A stretch of DNA of 6,124 nucleotides from Desulfobacterales bacterium (GTDB lineage Bacteria; Desulfobacterota; Syntrophobacteria; B119-G9), in contig JALXAI010000239.1 in the NCBI GenBank assembly GCA_026992215.1, forward strand, positions 1-6,124, in the 5' to 3' direction. The translations under genes and the position numbers were made by a program. Shown piece after piece: positions 1-5,721 of the stretch. A model generated the notes under the pieces. That model worked only from the letters and a program-made list of their open reading frames with translations, was not told the origin of the DNA and searched no databases. Positions within the stretch are counted from its first letter, which is position 1, and every line of letters begins with the position of its first letter.

Positions 1-646
1 GCCTGAGGGTTTTCGTATATTCCCAGTCTATTTCAGGCGGATGCTCGAAATCAAGGACGTTGGGAATAACGATGGCCGAGATACCTGTTCGCCACGCCAG
101 TTCTTCCCGTGCCGGGGTATTTATAACTACGTGCTGAATATTAGGGAGGTCAGGGGGAAATGCCATACACAGGTAATCCTGGACCGCGTTTACCGCAAAA
201 CGAGTCCGTTCCCAGTAAAAGTCATGGTGGTGAGCAATAGTGGGAATACCAGTTTCAGCTATCAGCTCGGTTAGAGCCAGCCCCAGCGGAATATTCATGG
301 GAATCGTTATGCAATTTTCAGCAATGAGGATATCGATATTGAACTTTTTGATAAACTTGTACAATCTCTTTTTAAGGTAATTCCTTATGGAATGAATCTT
401 ACCGGTAATTTCCGAGGATCGGGTACTGGTGCCGAAACAGCGTTCATTTATCCATTTTATGTCCTCGTGATCAAAAAAAGCCCTTCTGCTCAACATGCTT
501 ATGTCGGGATGACGATCAAGTGATCCTGCAAACCAGTAGGAAATGTGCCGGTAGTCCCACAACATTTGAGCCCACTTGGCAGACTCAAGAGAAACACCAT
601 CTGTTCCTTTAAACCTGGTTGAAACAAAACCTATGTTCTTACCCAT
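1..646 (-). CDS. GT-B glycosyltransferase (GT4-like), N-terminal part; gene continues beyond the left edge
   Basis: The frame is open from ATG at 646-644 to the window edge, giving 215 residues and no stop, so it is partial. The N-terminus (FVSTRFKGTDGVSLESAKWA, residues 7-26) has the Gly-rich acceptor-side loop of retaining GT-B enzymes. Near residues 138-147 is AHHHDFYWER, and near 194-203 VIPNVLDFEHPP resembles the linker leading to the nucleotide-sugar-binding half. The C-terminal half with the E-x7-E motif is outside the window. No signal peptide or membrane segment is seen, so it is probably cytoplasmic. A Shine-Dalgarno-like GGTAAAGG ends 4 bases before the ATG. It lies 155 bp downstream of the GT-A gene on the same strand and may be expressed both by readthrough and from its own promoter in that gap. 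The fold class is reasonably sure. Donor and acceptor are unknown. Confidence 0.85.
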   Translation of the reverse strand, partial: MGKNIGFVSTRFKGTDGVSLESAKWAQMLWDYRHISYWFAGSLDRHPDISMLSRRAFFDHEDIKWINERCFGTSTRSSEITGKIHSIRNYLKKRLYKFIKKFNIDILIAENCITIPMNIPLGLALTELIAETGIPTIAHHHDFYWERTRFAVNAVQDYLCMAFPPDLPNIQHVVINTPAREELAWRTGISAIVIPNVLDFEHPPEIDWEYTKTLR

Positions 647-702
647 GATGCCTTTACCGTTTTTGCTGTCTTGTTAATTTTTTCCATTTTCGAAAATTGC
701 TC

Positions 703-731
703 ATAAGTACCTTAAAAAGCGGATATGTCAA
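703..731 (-). promoter_or_regulatory. Possible internal promoter upstream of the partial GT-B gene
   Basis: Reading leftward there is a perfect TTGACA at 731-726, a 17-bp spacer, and a weak -10 ACTTAT at 708-703 (3 of 6 matches). Transcription would start near 696, leaving about 50 nt before the ATG at 646. The same gap has an imperfect hairpin (763-769 with 778-784, one G-U pair, 8-nt loop) just after the upstream stop codon, but no T tract follows it on the minus strand, so it is not an intrinsic terminator. The weak -10 keeps this tentative. Confidence 0.3.
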
Positions 732-801
732 GAACAATCTTAAGCCCGCTCAACGAATTTTTCCTGACATTACATGCTGCCAGGTTCTTTCATTGCAAAC
801 A

Positions 802-2271
802 TCACCAAGAACCACCTGATACGTATTCCATGATTTTCTTTCGACCCGCAAAAAATTCCTCTGCCAGCCTGAAGACTGCTCTGTCCACGTTCTTGTCATA
901 AAACTCTTTGGCTCTTTCAGGAGGCACTCCAAGATGTTCCTGGTTGGCCATAACTTTTTCAAAAGTATCAAGCCCCAGCGCAATCAGGCACTTTTTGCAG
1001 AACTCCAGAAAAGCAGCCGTGTAAAGATAGTTGAAGGCTCTTTTTACCACGTCGATTTTTCCCTCTTTCAGTACCAGGGCAAGACCTCTGTAAAGAGCAT
1101 CAATCCACTTGTCCGTGTCAAAATCGAGAAACACCACGGGGCCCCTGAGTTCCCCTGATACGCGCCTCAGGTTGTCGACCTGCTTCTCTAACTCCACGGT
1201 TTTTTGATCACCCAGTACCATCCTTATGTCTTCTTCGAACTCAGCCCATCGATCCACCAGGGTCAACACTTTTTGCTCAACCCTGAATACGCTGGTATAA
1301 CCAGGATCAATGAACTCAATGCCTGTCTTGTCTGATCCCCATACCACGGGACGCCCAAGCGGCATTTCCACTGTCAGCTTTTCTTCAACAAGATCTTTGT
1401 AATGCAAAATTCTTTCCAGGGCAGCCCCGATAACTTCACCGGGCATCACGGATAGCTTGGCTTCGTCGGTTATATCATGCAGTTTGGCGCCGAGGTAAAG
1501 CTCGTAAATGACAGATTGCGGGTTGGCAAGGTTATCGAAGGTAGTAGAAATATCCGTTCCGTACTTGTACCTTTCTTCCGGCCAGCTGCCCCTTTCCAGC
1601 GCCACCGCACCTGCCGAAAGGCATATATCTCCGGATATACCACCCGGAACGAAGACACCCATCAGAGTGGTCAAAGGCCCCACGATAAACCTGGTCAGGG
1701 AAGCATCCACAAAATGCCTCGCATATCGCGCTGTTACAAACATGTCTTTTCCCGGGTAATTGTCATTATGAAAGTCCGCAACCTTCCTGAAAGCCCTTTG
1801 CCACTGGACCATGTCGTTGCGAAGATCCCCGTCAAGAATGATCGCCAGCGTTGCCTCGCAAAATGCCAGTTCTTCGTAGACGAGTTTAAGCGCGCTTCCC
1901 TTGCCGGGAATGTCGTTGCCGAGATAACCTTCGTAGGGTGTTACAGCCACGATGATATTTTCGGGGGGATCGTTTCCGAAAACCTTCCTGACGGCGCCTA
2001 TCGCAGCGTCAATGGTAGATGAATCCGGATTCGACGAGGTGTAAGTGCCGTCAGATACAACAAACGCAACACGCCTGTCGGGAAAATTGACAAGCGCCCC
2101 CTCTATACCGTTTCTTAATAATCTCCCGATATTGTCCGCATTCCTGAATGTTGGATGGCAGATAACCGTGTCCGTTCCGTGCCTCTCGAGAAGCTGCCCC
2201 AGAACTCCTCTGGGCGGGTTAATCGTTCCTCTGAACAGATTGTCGGCCTCTTTTTTCCAGAACTCTGTCAT
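802..2271 (-). CDS. GT-A glycosyltransferase, mannosylglycerate synthase / glucosyl-3-phosphoglycerate synthase-like
   Basis: The product has 489 residues and is predicted to be cytoplasmic. The order of motifs matches the GT-A fold as seen in Rhodothermus mannosylglycerate synthase: a nucleotide-binding start (VICHPTFRNADNIGRLL, 36-52), IPGKGSALK at 121-129, the metal-binding DGD at 147-149 (LDGDLRND), a GGISGD acceptor loop at 210-215, YGTDIS at 237-242, and GAKLHD at 261-266, whose His is in the position of the third metal ligand. It should use a nucleotide-diphosphate sugar with a divalent metal. Donor and acceptor (glycerate, 3-phosphoglycerate or another small acid) cannot be decided. 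About 220 residues follow the core and are mostly helical. The total is about 90 residues longer than the Rhodothermus enzyme as I recall it (near 400). ATG is chosen because GGGGGA lies 6 bases upstream, inside the end of the HAD gene. It is the third gene of a tight run. Confidence 0.85.
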   Translation of the reverse strand: MTEFWKKEADNLFRGTINPPRGVLGQLLERHGTDTVICHPTFRNADNIGRLLRNGIEGALVNFPDRRVAFVVSDGTYTSSNPDSSTIDAAIGAVRKVFGNDPPENIIVAVTPYEGYLGNDIPGKGSALKLVYEELAFCEATLAIILDGDLRNDMVQWQRAFRKVADFHNDNYPGKDMFVTARYARHFVDASLTRFIVGPLTTLMGVFVPGGISGDICLSAGAVALERGSWPEERYKYGTDISTTFDNLANPQSVIYELYLGAKLHDITDEAKLSVMPGEVIGAALERILHYKDLVEEKLTVEMPLGRPVVWGSDKTGIEFIDPGYTSVFRVEQKVLTLVDRWAEFEEDIRMVLGDQKTVELEKQVDNLRRVSGELRGPVVFLDFDTDKWIDALYRGLALVLKEGKIDVVKRAFNYLYTAAFLEFCKKCLIALGLDTFEKVMANQEHLGVPPERAKEFYDKNVDRAVFRLAEEFFAGRKKIMEYVSGGSW

Positions 2272-2274
2272 GGT

Positions 2275-3135
2275 TCATCCCCCGATGTTCAATAGTCTTT
2301 TTACCTGCTCGAAATTATAGGCAATTGCCGTGCCCTTGCCGATAACTTTGGAGTCATATTCCCGTACCTTTCCTTCACCGCGGAAAAATATAGCCTGGAA
2401 GCCAAATTTCTTTGCCGAAAGCACGTCATTTTCCCAATCGTTACCTATTACCACCACTTCATCACTGTTTATCCCGTCAACAGCAAGTCTTCTGCCGGCC
2501 AACAGGAAAAAGTGTGGATCCGGTTTGGCAAAACCCAGTAAATAAGACAAAAAGACGTACTTCCCTTCAAAAAATTGCATGGGATCGATTTTCAAAGCTT
2601 TCCCAAGAATTGGCACCGTGTAAAACTGAGAATTGGACACTATGCCTATTGGAATCCCTTTTCGATTCAACGCTTTTATGCACGCAGCTGCACCATGAAA
2701 CGGAGCCACAGGATTTGCCTTCATTTCCCTGTAAATCGCAATCCTTCGTGCGTTATCAACATTAATATGTACTTCTTTTTCCGTGAGAAGTTCCAACCAT
2801 ATGCGTTCGATCAAGACTTCCGGCTGCTTGATACCAAGTTTCTTAAGATTTTCGTGGATATCACTGATTTTCTCGTAAAATCTTTTGTAAAGCTCCTCGC
2901 CCATCGCCGGTTCCATGCCGTACCATTTTAAGGTATCCTCGAAGCTTTCCACGGTCATTTTGTTCCTGAGCTGGGCATCAAGGTCTCCAATGAGTGGTTT
3001 TACGAGGGTACCGTATACATCAAACAACACCACTTTTACCGCTGAAATCTCCCCCTCGATGGCTCCCTCGGCCCCGGGATCTTCGGGAGGCACGGGAAAC
3101 TCTTTCAGAACATCCATCCAGTTACACTTCTCCAC
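2275..3135 (-). CDS. HAD-superfamily hydrolase (haloacid dehalogenase-like motif I), possible glycoside-phosphate phosphatase
   Basis: The product has 286 residues. HAD motif I is VVLFDVYGTLV with nucleophile Asp39; motif II is GIVSNSQ with Ser167; the motif III Lys is Lys204 in FAKPDP; motif IV is VVIGNDWENDV with Asp233 and Asp237. A helical cap domain fills about residues 50-145, giving subfamily I architecture. The residue two after the nucleophile is Tyr41, where phosphatases usually have the general acid/base Asp. DxYGT is the form known from L-2-haloacid dehalogenases, so sequence alone does not prove phosphatase activity. The location between two glycosyltransferases suggests removal of phosphate from a glycosyl-phosphoglycerate-type intermediate, which is inference. 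About 30 residues precede motif I. The start is GTG at 3135, supported by GGAG 6 bases upstream. The gap to the next gene is 3 bp, and the stop is TGA. Confidence 0.88.
   Translation of the reverse strand: MEKCNWMDVLKEFPVPPEDPGAEGAIEGEISAVKVVLFDVYGTLVKPLIGDLDAQLRNKMTVESFEDTLKWYGMEPAMGEELYKRFYEKISDIHENLKKLGIKQPEVLIERIWLELLTEKEVHINVDNARRIAIYREMKANPVAPFHGAAACIKALNRKGIPIGIVSNSQFYTVPILGKALKIDPMQFFEGKYVFLSYLLGFAKPDPHFFLLAGRRLAVDGINSDEVVVIGNDWENDVLSAKKFGFQAIFFRGEGKVREYDSKVIGKGTAIAYNFEQVKRLLNIGG
2278..2283 (-). promoter_or_regulatory. Ribosome binding site of the GT-A gene inside the HAD gene
   Basis: GGGGGA at 2283-2278 lies within the last HAD codons and sits 6 bases before the ATG at 2271. This fixes the GT-A start and implies translational coupling to the HAD gene. 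Confidence 0.7.
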
Positions 3136-3141
3136 ATCGCT

Positions 3142-3145
3142 CTCC
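3142..3145 (-). promoter_or_regulatory. Ribosome binding site deciding a GTG start for the HAD gene
   Basis: GGAG at 3145-3142 overlaps the last base of the preceding gene's TAG stop and is 6 bases from GTG at 3135-3133. An ATG at 3138-3136 is in another frame. In-frame Met7 lacks a comparably placed site. GTG is therefore the best start, coupled to termination of the upstream gene. Confidence 0.65.
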
Positions 3146-4704
3146 TACCAAAACAGGGGACGGTTTCTCTCGGGACTGAAAAAAGCTTCTTTTAACTTTT
3201 GTCCCAATCCCGCTGGTATCTCCTCCGACAGGCCCTCCGAAAGTGATTCAAAGATACCGTTAAGCCTGTCTCCGTACGCCTCGTACCCGAATGACCTTTT
3301 CACGTTCCTGGCAAACTCCCCGGACACCTCGGAGTACGTCAGGCTAATTCTATTTAAGGACATTATTTGTTGACAAAAGCCAGGATCTCTTAACTTTGAA
3401 AAAAGATCAAGTTGCGAAGGTAAATCAAGAAAACCAAAATCCACCGCCTCATTTTCATATATCCTGTCAACCTCGGCAATGTATTTATCGACAATGTCAT
3501 TTCCGATCCCGGCTATTTTCCCATACTCGCAGGCAAATTCACGAAACTTTGTATTCAGTGCTCTCCTTGTTTTAGCGGGCACGGGCACAAAAAAGGAGTC
3601 ATACAAATTATCCGGAGGCAATCCCAGTGTTCCGAAATCTTTCGTCACGTGCGGCAGATTTCTTCCCAGCACCGGTTTCCCCCTGATCGGACCTTCTATA
3701 AAAGCAAACCCGAAACCTTCCATTAACGACGTGGTAACCACGGCCCTGGAGGAACAAATCAAGGCTTCAAACGAAAACGCCTTTCCCACCAGCTCTGCCC
3801 CAAATCCCACAATCCCCGGGGCGTTTTCCCTTTTAATAGCCGCTTTTACAGCATTCGCGTAGGGGTACTCGGGAGCAGAGTTTGCGTCAAGGGTTATTAA
3901 AATTTGGACGTTTTTGTCGAAAATTCTCAAAAAAAAGGCTTCCAGGGCGTTTTTTCGCCTTATCAAACGAACCGGCATCAGCCACCAGGGGCGAAGAGGA
4001 TCAAAAAAATAACCGTGCTTTTCCGCGTACTTTTTCAGAGACGAGGCAACGGTTTCTTTCGCACAGGAGACGTTCCTCCGGTCACTTACATTTATCGCAT
4101 TGGGAAGGAAAAATACTTTTTTTCGAGGCACGCCGCAACGAAACATAAGTTCTCTGTCAGCGCTGTTTATGCAAACGAAAGAAACATTGCTCGTTTCGGG
4201 ATACAGGCTCTTTAGCCCTCCACCAGGATAACAATTAAACAGGAACCTGAGGTTATTGGGCCGCCCGCACTCGGGAAAGTCGTGAATATGGTAAAGGAAG
4301 TTATAAGGATCGGAGTTTTTTTCCGATTCTTCTGAAGCCATAATCAGTGCCCTGGTCAGCGCGGGATTCTTACCCAGGGTCGGATTGTGGATCCAGAAGA
4401 TTGTTTCACTACGCCCATAGCTTAGAAGAATATCTGCCAGCTTTCTTGCGTCATTTTCGAATTCTTTTTTTCCGGACCAGGGGTCCTGCCTGTAGAAAAG
4501 CTCCGGATGAATGTTTATTTTCACCTGAATCCCCGCGGTTTTCAACGCATCAAGCAGATTCCCGGTTCCCCTTTCATGTCCGCAGAGCAGAACAATTTCC
4601 TTGTCTTCCAGGCTCCCGCTACTCTTCAGCGCACGCAAGCTTTCTCGAACAGCAGAAGTTACGCCCCCGGGGAAAAAATGATAGTGAAGTATAACAATTC
4701 TCAT
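3145..4704 (-). CDS. GT-B glycosyltransferase, GT4-like, with C-terminal extension
   Basis: The product has 519 residues and no signal peptide or membrane helix. The N-terminus MRIVILHYHFFPGGVTSAVR has the GG loop of GT4 enzymes (Gly13-Gly14). Residues 137-147 (LYHIHDFPECG) and 196-203 (KVFFLPNAI region) are typical inter-domain landmarks. The C-terminal Rossmann half has PVRLIRRKN (244-252), which contacts donor phosphates, and TTSLMEGFGFAFIEG (324-338) with the E-x7-E pair Glu329 and Glu337. These features predict a retaining transferase using a nucleotide sugar. After about residue 400 roughly 120 residues remain, rich in charged helices and ending in RNRPLFW, longer than a minimal GT4 protein of about 380. 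It is the first gene of the minus-strand run and ends 9 bp before the HAD start. Its SD is weak (GAG about 7 bases before the ATG). No clear promoter was found upstream. Acceptor and sugar are unknown. Confidence 0.88.
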   Translation of the reverse strand: MRIVILHYHFFPGGVTSAVRESLRALKSSGSLEDKEIVLLCGHERGTGNLLDALKTAGIQVKINIHPELFYRQDPWSGKKEFENDARKLADILLSYGRSETIFWIHNPTLGKNPALTRALIMASEESEKNSDPYNFLYHIHDFPECGRPNNLRFLFNCYPGGGLKSLYPETSNVSFVCINSADRELMFRCGVPRKKVFFLPNAINVSDRRNVSCAKETVASSLKKYAEKHGYFFDPLRPWWLMPVRLIRRKNALEAFFLRIFDKNVQILITLDANSAPEYPYANAVKAAIKRENAPGIVGFGAELVGKAFSFEALICSSRAVVTTSLMEGFGFAFIEGPIRGKPVLGRNLPHVTKDFGTLGLPPDNLYDSFFVPVPAKTRRALNTKFREFACEYGKIAGIGNDIVDKYIAEVDRIYENEAVDFGFLDLPSQLDLFSKLRDPGFCQQIMSLNRISLTYSEVSGEFARNVKRSFGYEAYGDRLNGIFESLSEGLSEEIPAGLGQKLKEAFFSPERNRPLFW

Positions 4705-4747
4705 ATTTTAACTCATCTTCTCATCGTTTTTCCGCTTTCTGCAGACG

Positions 4748-4775
4748 TTGACATCAGTGGCAACAAATGTTAAAT
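4748..4775 (+). promoter_or_regulatory. Probable promoter of the selenocysteine tRNA gene
   Basis: A perfect TTGACA at 4748-4753 is followed after 16 bp by TTAAAT at 4770-4775 (4 of 6 matches to TATAAT). Transcription would start near 4782, about 28 bases before the mature tRNA 5' end, which suits a short leader removed by RNase P. Confidence 0.5.
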
Positions 4776-4809
4776 AAGCTGCGAGAATTATCAGCATACT
4801 TGAAATCGC

Positions 4810-4907
4810 GGAAGTGCCAAGCTCACTGGTGGGGCTCCCGGACTTCAAATCCGGTGTACCGGGCTAATACCCCGGTAGGTGGGTTCGATTCCCATGCACT
4901 TCCGCCA
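4810..4907 (+). tRNA. selC: tRNA-Sec (selenocysteine, anticodon UCA)
   Basis: The gene inserts selenocysteine at UGA codons with SelB, after charging with serine and conversion by SelA. Its fold can be traced fully: an 8-bp acceptor stem (GGAAGTGC 4810-4817 with GCACTTCC 4896-4903), a D arm AGCTC/GGGCT, an anticodon stem CCGGA (4838-4842) with TCCGG (4850-4854) around loop CTTCAAA with anticodon TCA at 4845-4847, a long variable arm TACCGGG (4857-4863) with CCCGGTA (4871-4877), and a T arm GTGGG-TTCGATT-CCCAT. The 8+5 acceptor/T geometry is the hallmark of bacterial tRNA-Sec. The discriminator is G4904 and CCA is encoded at 4905-4907. No selA, selB or selD lies in the window. Its 3' end is directly followed by repeat sites, consistent with use as an integration site. 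Confidence 0.97.
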
Positions 4908-4921
4908 TTCTATTTTCACCC

Positions 4922-4944
4922 ATTTTAGTCACCTATTAGTCACC
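4922..4944 (+). repeat. Left pair of TTAGTCACC repeats beside selC (possible integrase arm sites)
   Basis: TTAGTCACC occurs at 4925-4933 and 4936-4944, 11 bp apart (about one helical turn), starting 15 bp after the tRNA CCA. The pair is matched in inverted orientation at 5039-5062. Paired short repeats flanking a core next to a tRNA 3' end are typical of tyrosine-recombinase arm sites. That role is inferred. Confidence 0.6.
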
Positions 4945-5038
4945 TAAGATCGTAAAAACCAGCTCTCATCTCACTAAAGACGTTTTCCAGAATATGTAGC
5001 GCCTTTTCACGCAAGATACAATCCTTATTCTATCAAGT

Positions 5039-5062
5039 GGTGACTAAAAAGGTGACTAAAAT
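5039..5062 (-). repeat. Right, inverted pair of TTAGTCACC repeats
   Basis: The inverted copies GGTGACTAA lie at 5039-5047 and 5051-5059, 12 bp apart. The outer ATTT also matches, so each arm is a 23-24 bp near-perfect inverted counterpart of the other. The 94 bp between the arms has no symmetry of its own that I can see. Confidence 0.6.
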
Positions 5063-5120
5063 CATTTCCACGATGATCTCTAAACCACGCACAATCGAGA
5101 CCAAAATTCTTGTACAACTC

Positions 5121-5221
5121 CCACCACGATCCGGTCGGTGGTGGCCGCAAGGCCACATGGTTCTACCTCTCCCGGGCGACATCTCCGGAGAGATGGGAAC
5201 AAGTAGGACCCAGGAACCACC
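5121..5221 (+). ncRNA. Candidate structured RNA or palindrome-rich element, unidentified
   Basis: Several strong stems are packed into 100 bases: CCACCAC (5121-5127) with GTGGTGG (5138-5144); GTGGCC (5141-5146) with GGCCAC (5151-5156) closed by a GCAA tetraloop; and a long interrupted hairpin of TGGTTC (5158-5163) with GAACCA (5214-5219), CTAC (5163-5166) with GTAG (5203-5206), and CATCTC (5180-5185) with GAGATG (5190-5195). Some pairings exclude each other, and CCACC (5217-5221) could instead pair with GGTGG (5137-5141). The strand is uncertain: GCAA (a GNRA loop) favours plus, while the inner hairpin read on minus has a UCCG (UNCG-type) loop. It does not match tmRNA, RNase P, SRP or 6S as I know them. 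It could instead be a DNA-level protein-binding site. Confidence 0.35.
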
Positions 5222-5306
5222 GCATGCAGGGGCATCACCTCGCAAGAATGAATTACTCGAAGTTCTTTTCCTTTTGATCTTGCCCGTGAAGCTCGTCTGG
5301 TCATCC

Positions 5307-5335
5307 TTGCACTCCTGAGCCGAGATCTGTAGAAT
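5307..5335 (+). promoter_or_regulatory. Possible promoter of the HTH gene
   Basis: TTGCAC (5307-5312, weak) is followed after 17 bp by TAGAAT (5330-5335, 5 of 6 matches to TATAAT). Transcription would start near 5342, giving a leader of about 38 nt. A second -10-like TATAAC at 5341-5346 has no matching -35. Confidence 0.35.
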
Positions 5336-5379
5336 GATCTTATAACCCACGCCAATATCACATTGAAGACCGGGAGGCT

Positions 5380-5577
5380 ATGAGTCAAGGTTTCAGCTCC
5401 TTTATTCTGTTAGGAAGAAAAGAGATTGCCGAGTTTACTGGTCGCCCCTGGAACACAATTAAGAAATGGGTAGATCAACGAGGTTTTCCAGCGGCCAAGC
5501 TAGATGGAAGGTGGGAAAGCGACCCCGAGGAAATCATCAGGTGGCGAAAGCAACAAATAAAAAAACGGCGGCGATGA
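5380..5577 (+). CDS. Small helix-turn-helix DNA-binding protein (excisionase / terminase small subunit-like)
   Basis: The product has 65 residues. A MerR-type winged HTH fills residues 12-55: GRKEIAEFTGRPWNTIKKWV (12-31) forms the two HTH helices, and GFPAAKLDGRWESDPEEIIRW (35-55) has the G-x-W and D-x-EEI-x-W pattern of the wing and following helix. A basic tail KKRRR closes the protein. Relatives of this size in phages and integrated elements act as excisionases, Nu1-like terminase subunits or AlpA-like regulators, and the sequence does not choose between them. GGGAGG ends only 2 bases before the ATG, closer than usual, but the upstream in-frame region reaches a TGA at 5335 without a better start. 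Lying about 470 bp after selC, it fits an integrated-element accessory gene. No integrase is in view. Confidence 0.75.
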   Translation: MSQGFSSFILLGRKEIAEFTGRPWNTIKKWVDQRGFPAAKLDGRWESDPEEIIRWRKQQIKKRRR

Positions 5578-5622
5578 ATGACCGTTTCCCTCCATAGTAA
5601 ATCATTCAAGAGGTTGTGTTTG

Positions 5623-5652
5623 GCGCTTCTGGGCCAATCTGAGCGCTTTTTT
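5623..5652 (+). terminator. Possible Rho-independent terminator of the HTH gene
   Basis: GCGCT (5623-5627) pairs with AGCGC (5642-5646), directly followed by six Ts (5647-5652). The stem is short and its 14-nt loop has a competing pairing, TTGGC with GCCAA, so this is a weak terminator. Confidence 0.4.
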
Positions 5653-5676
5653 AAATCCCACCACACGTGCCTGAAT

Positions 5677-5705
5677 AAAAAAAGCCGGGCGGTTTCCCAC
5701 CCGGC
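5677..5705 (-). terminator. Rho-independent terminator of the 86-residue gene
   Basis: Reading leftward, GCCGGG (5705-5700) pairs with CCCGGC (5689-5684), extended by two inner G-C pairs after one mismatch, with a GAAA loop, then seven Ts (5683-5677). It lies 16 bp after the stop codon at 5722. Confidence 0.88.
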
Positions 5706-5721
5706 AAGTTAGCTGAGGCAG

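Larger units (their letters stand above)
4908..5379. other. Gene-poor stretch between selC and the HTH gene
   Basis: These 472 bases hold no coding region I can support. Open frames on both strands across 5033-5388 overlap each other, give low-complexity Arg/Pro/Ser-rich translations and have no recognisable domain. The stretch contains, in order, two inverted pairs of TTAGTCACC (4922-5062), an AT-rich part, a block of strong inverted repeats (5121-5221), and the promoter and leader of the HTH gene. A 24-codon minus-strand open stretch at 5014-4940 reads LREKALHILENVFSEMRAGF and onward. It looks protein-like but is too short to call. The layout fits the edge of an integrated element next to a tRNA. 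Confidence 0.5.

Noticed and set aside
763..784. Hairpin after the GT-A stop as a terminator
   Set aside because: The 7-bp stem is followed by A-rich, not T-rich, sequence on the transcribed strand, so it does not meet the intrinsic terminator pattern.
1477..2022. 181-codon plus-strand open frame opposite the GT-A gene
   Set aside because: It is the antisense shadow of a gene with clear GT-A motifs. It has no motif or ribosome site of its own.
2915..3373. 152-codon plus-strand open frame across the HAD/GT4 junction
   Set aside because: It spans two well-supported minus-strand genes and is Ser/Pro-rich without a domain.
4940..5014. 24-codon minus-strand stretch that looks protein-like (TTG start, TGA stop)
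   Set aside because: It is too short, has a stop just upstream and no recognised family. It could be the tail of a lost integrase, but that cannot be supported.
5121..5221. Known housekeeping RNAs (tmRNA, SRP, RNase P, 6S) or a GEMM/cobalamin riboswitch
   Set aside because: The conserved cores of these families that I can recall are absent.
5033..5388. Three overlapping open frames of 93-105 codons on both strands
   Set aside because: They overlap each other and the inverted repeats, give biased Arg/Pro/Ser-rich sequences with no domain, and lack Shine-Dalgarno sites. Openness is explained by the palindromic, GC-rich composition.
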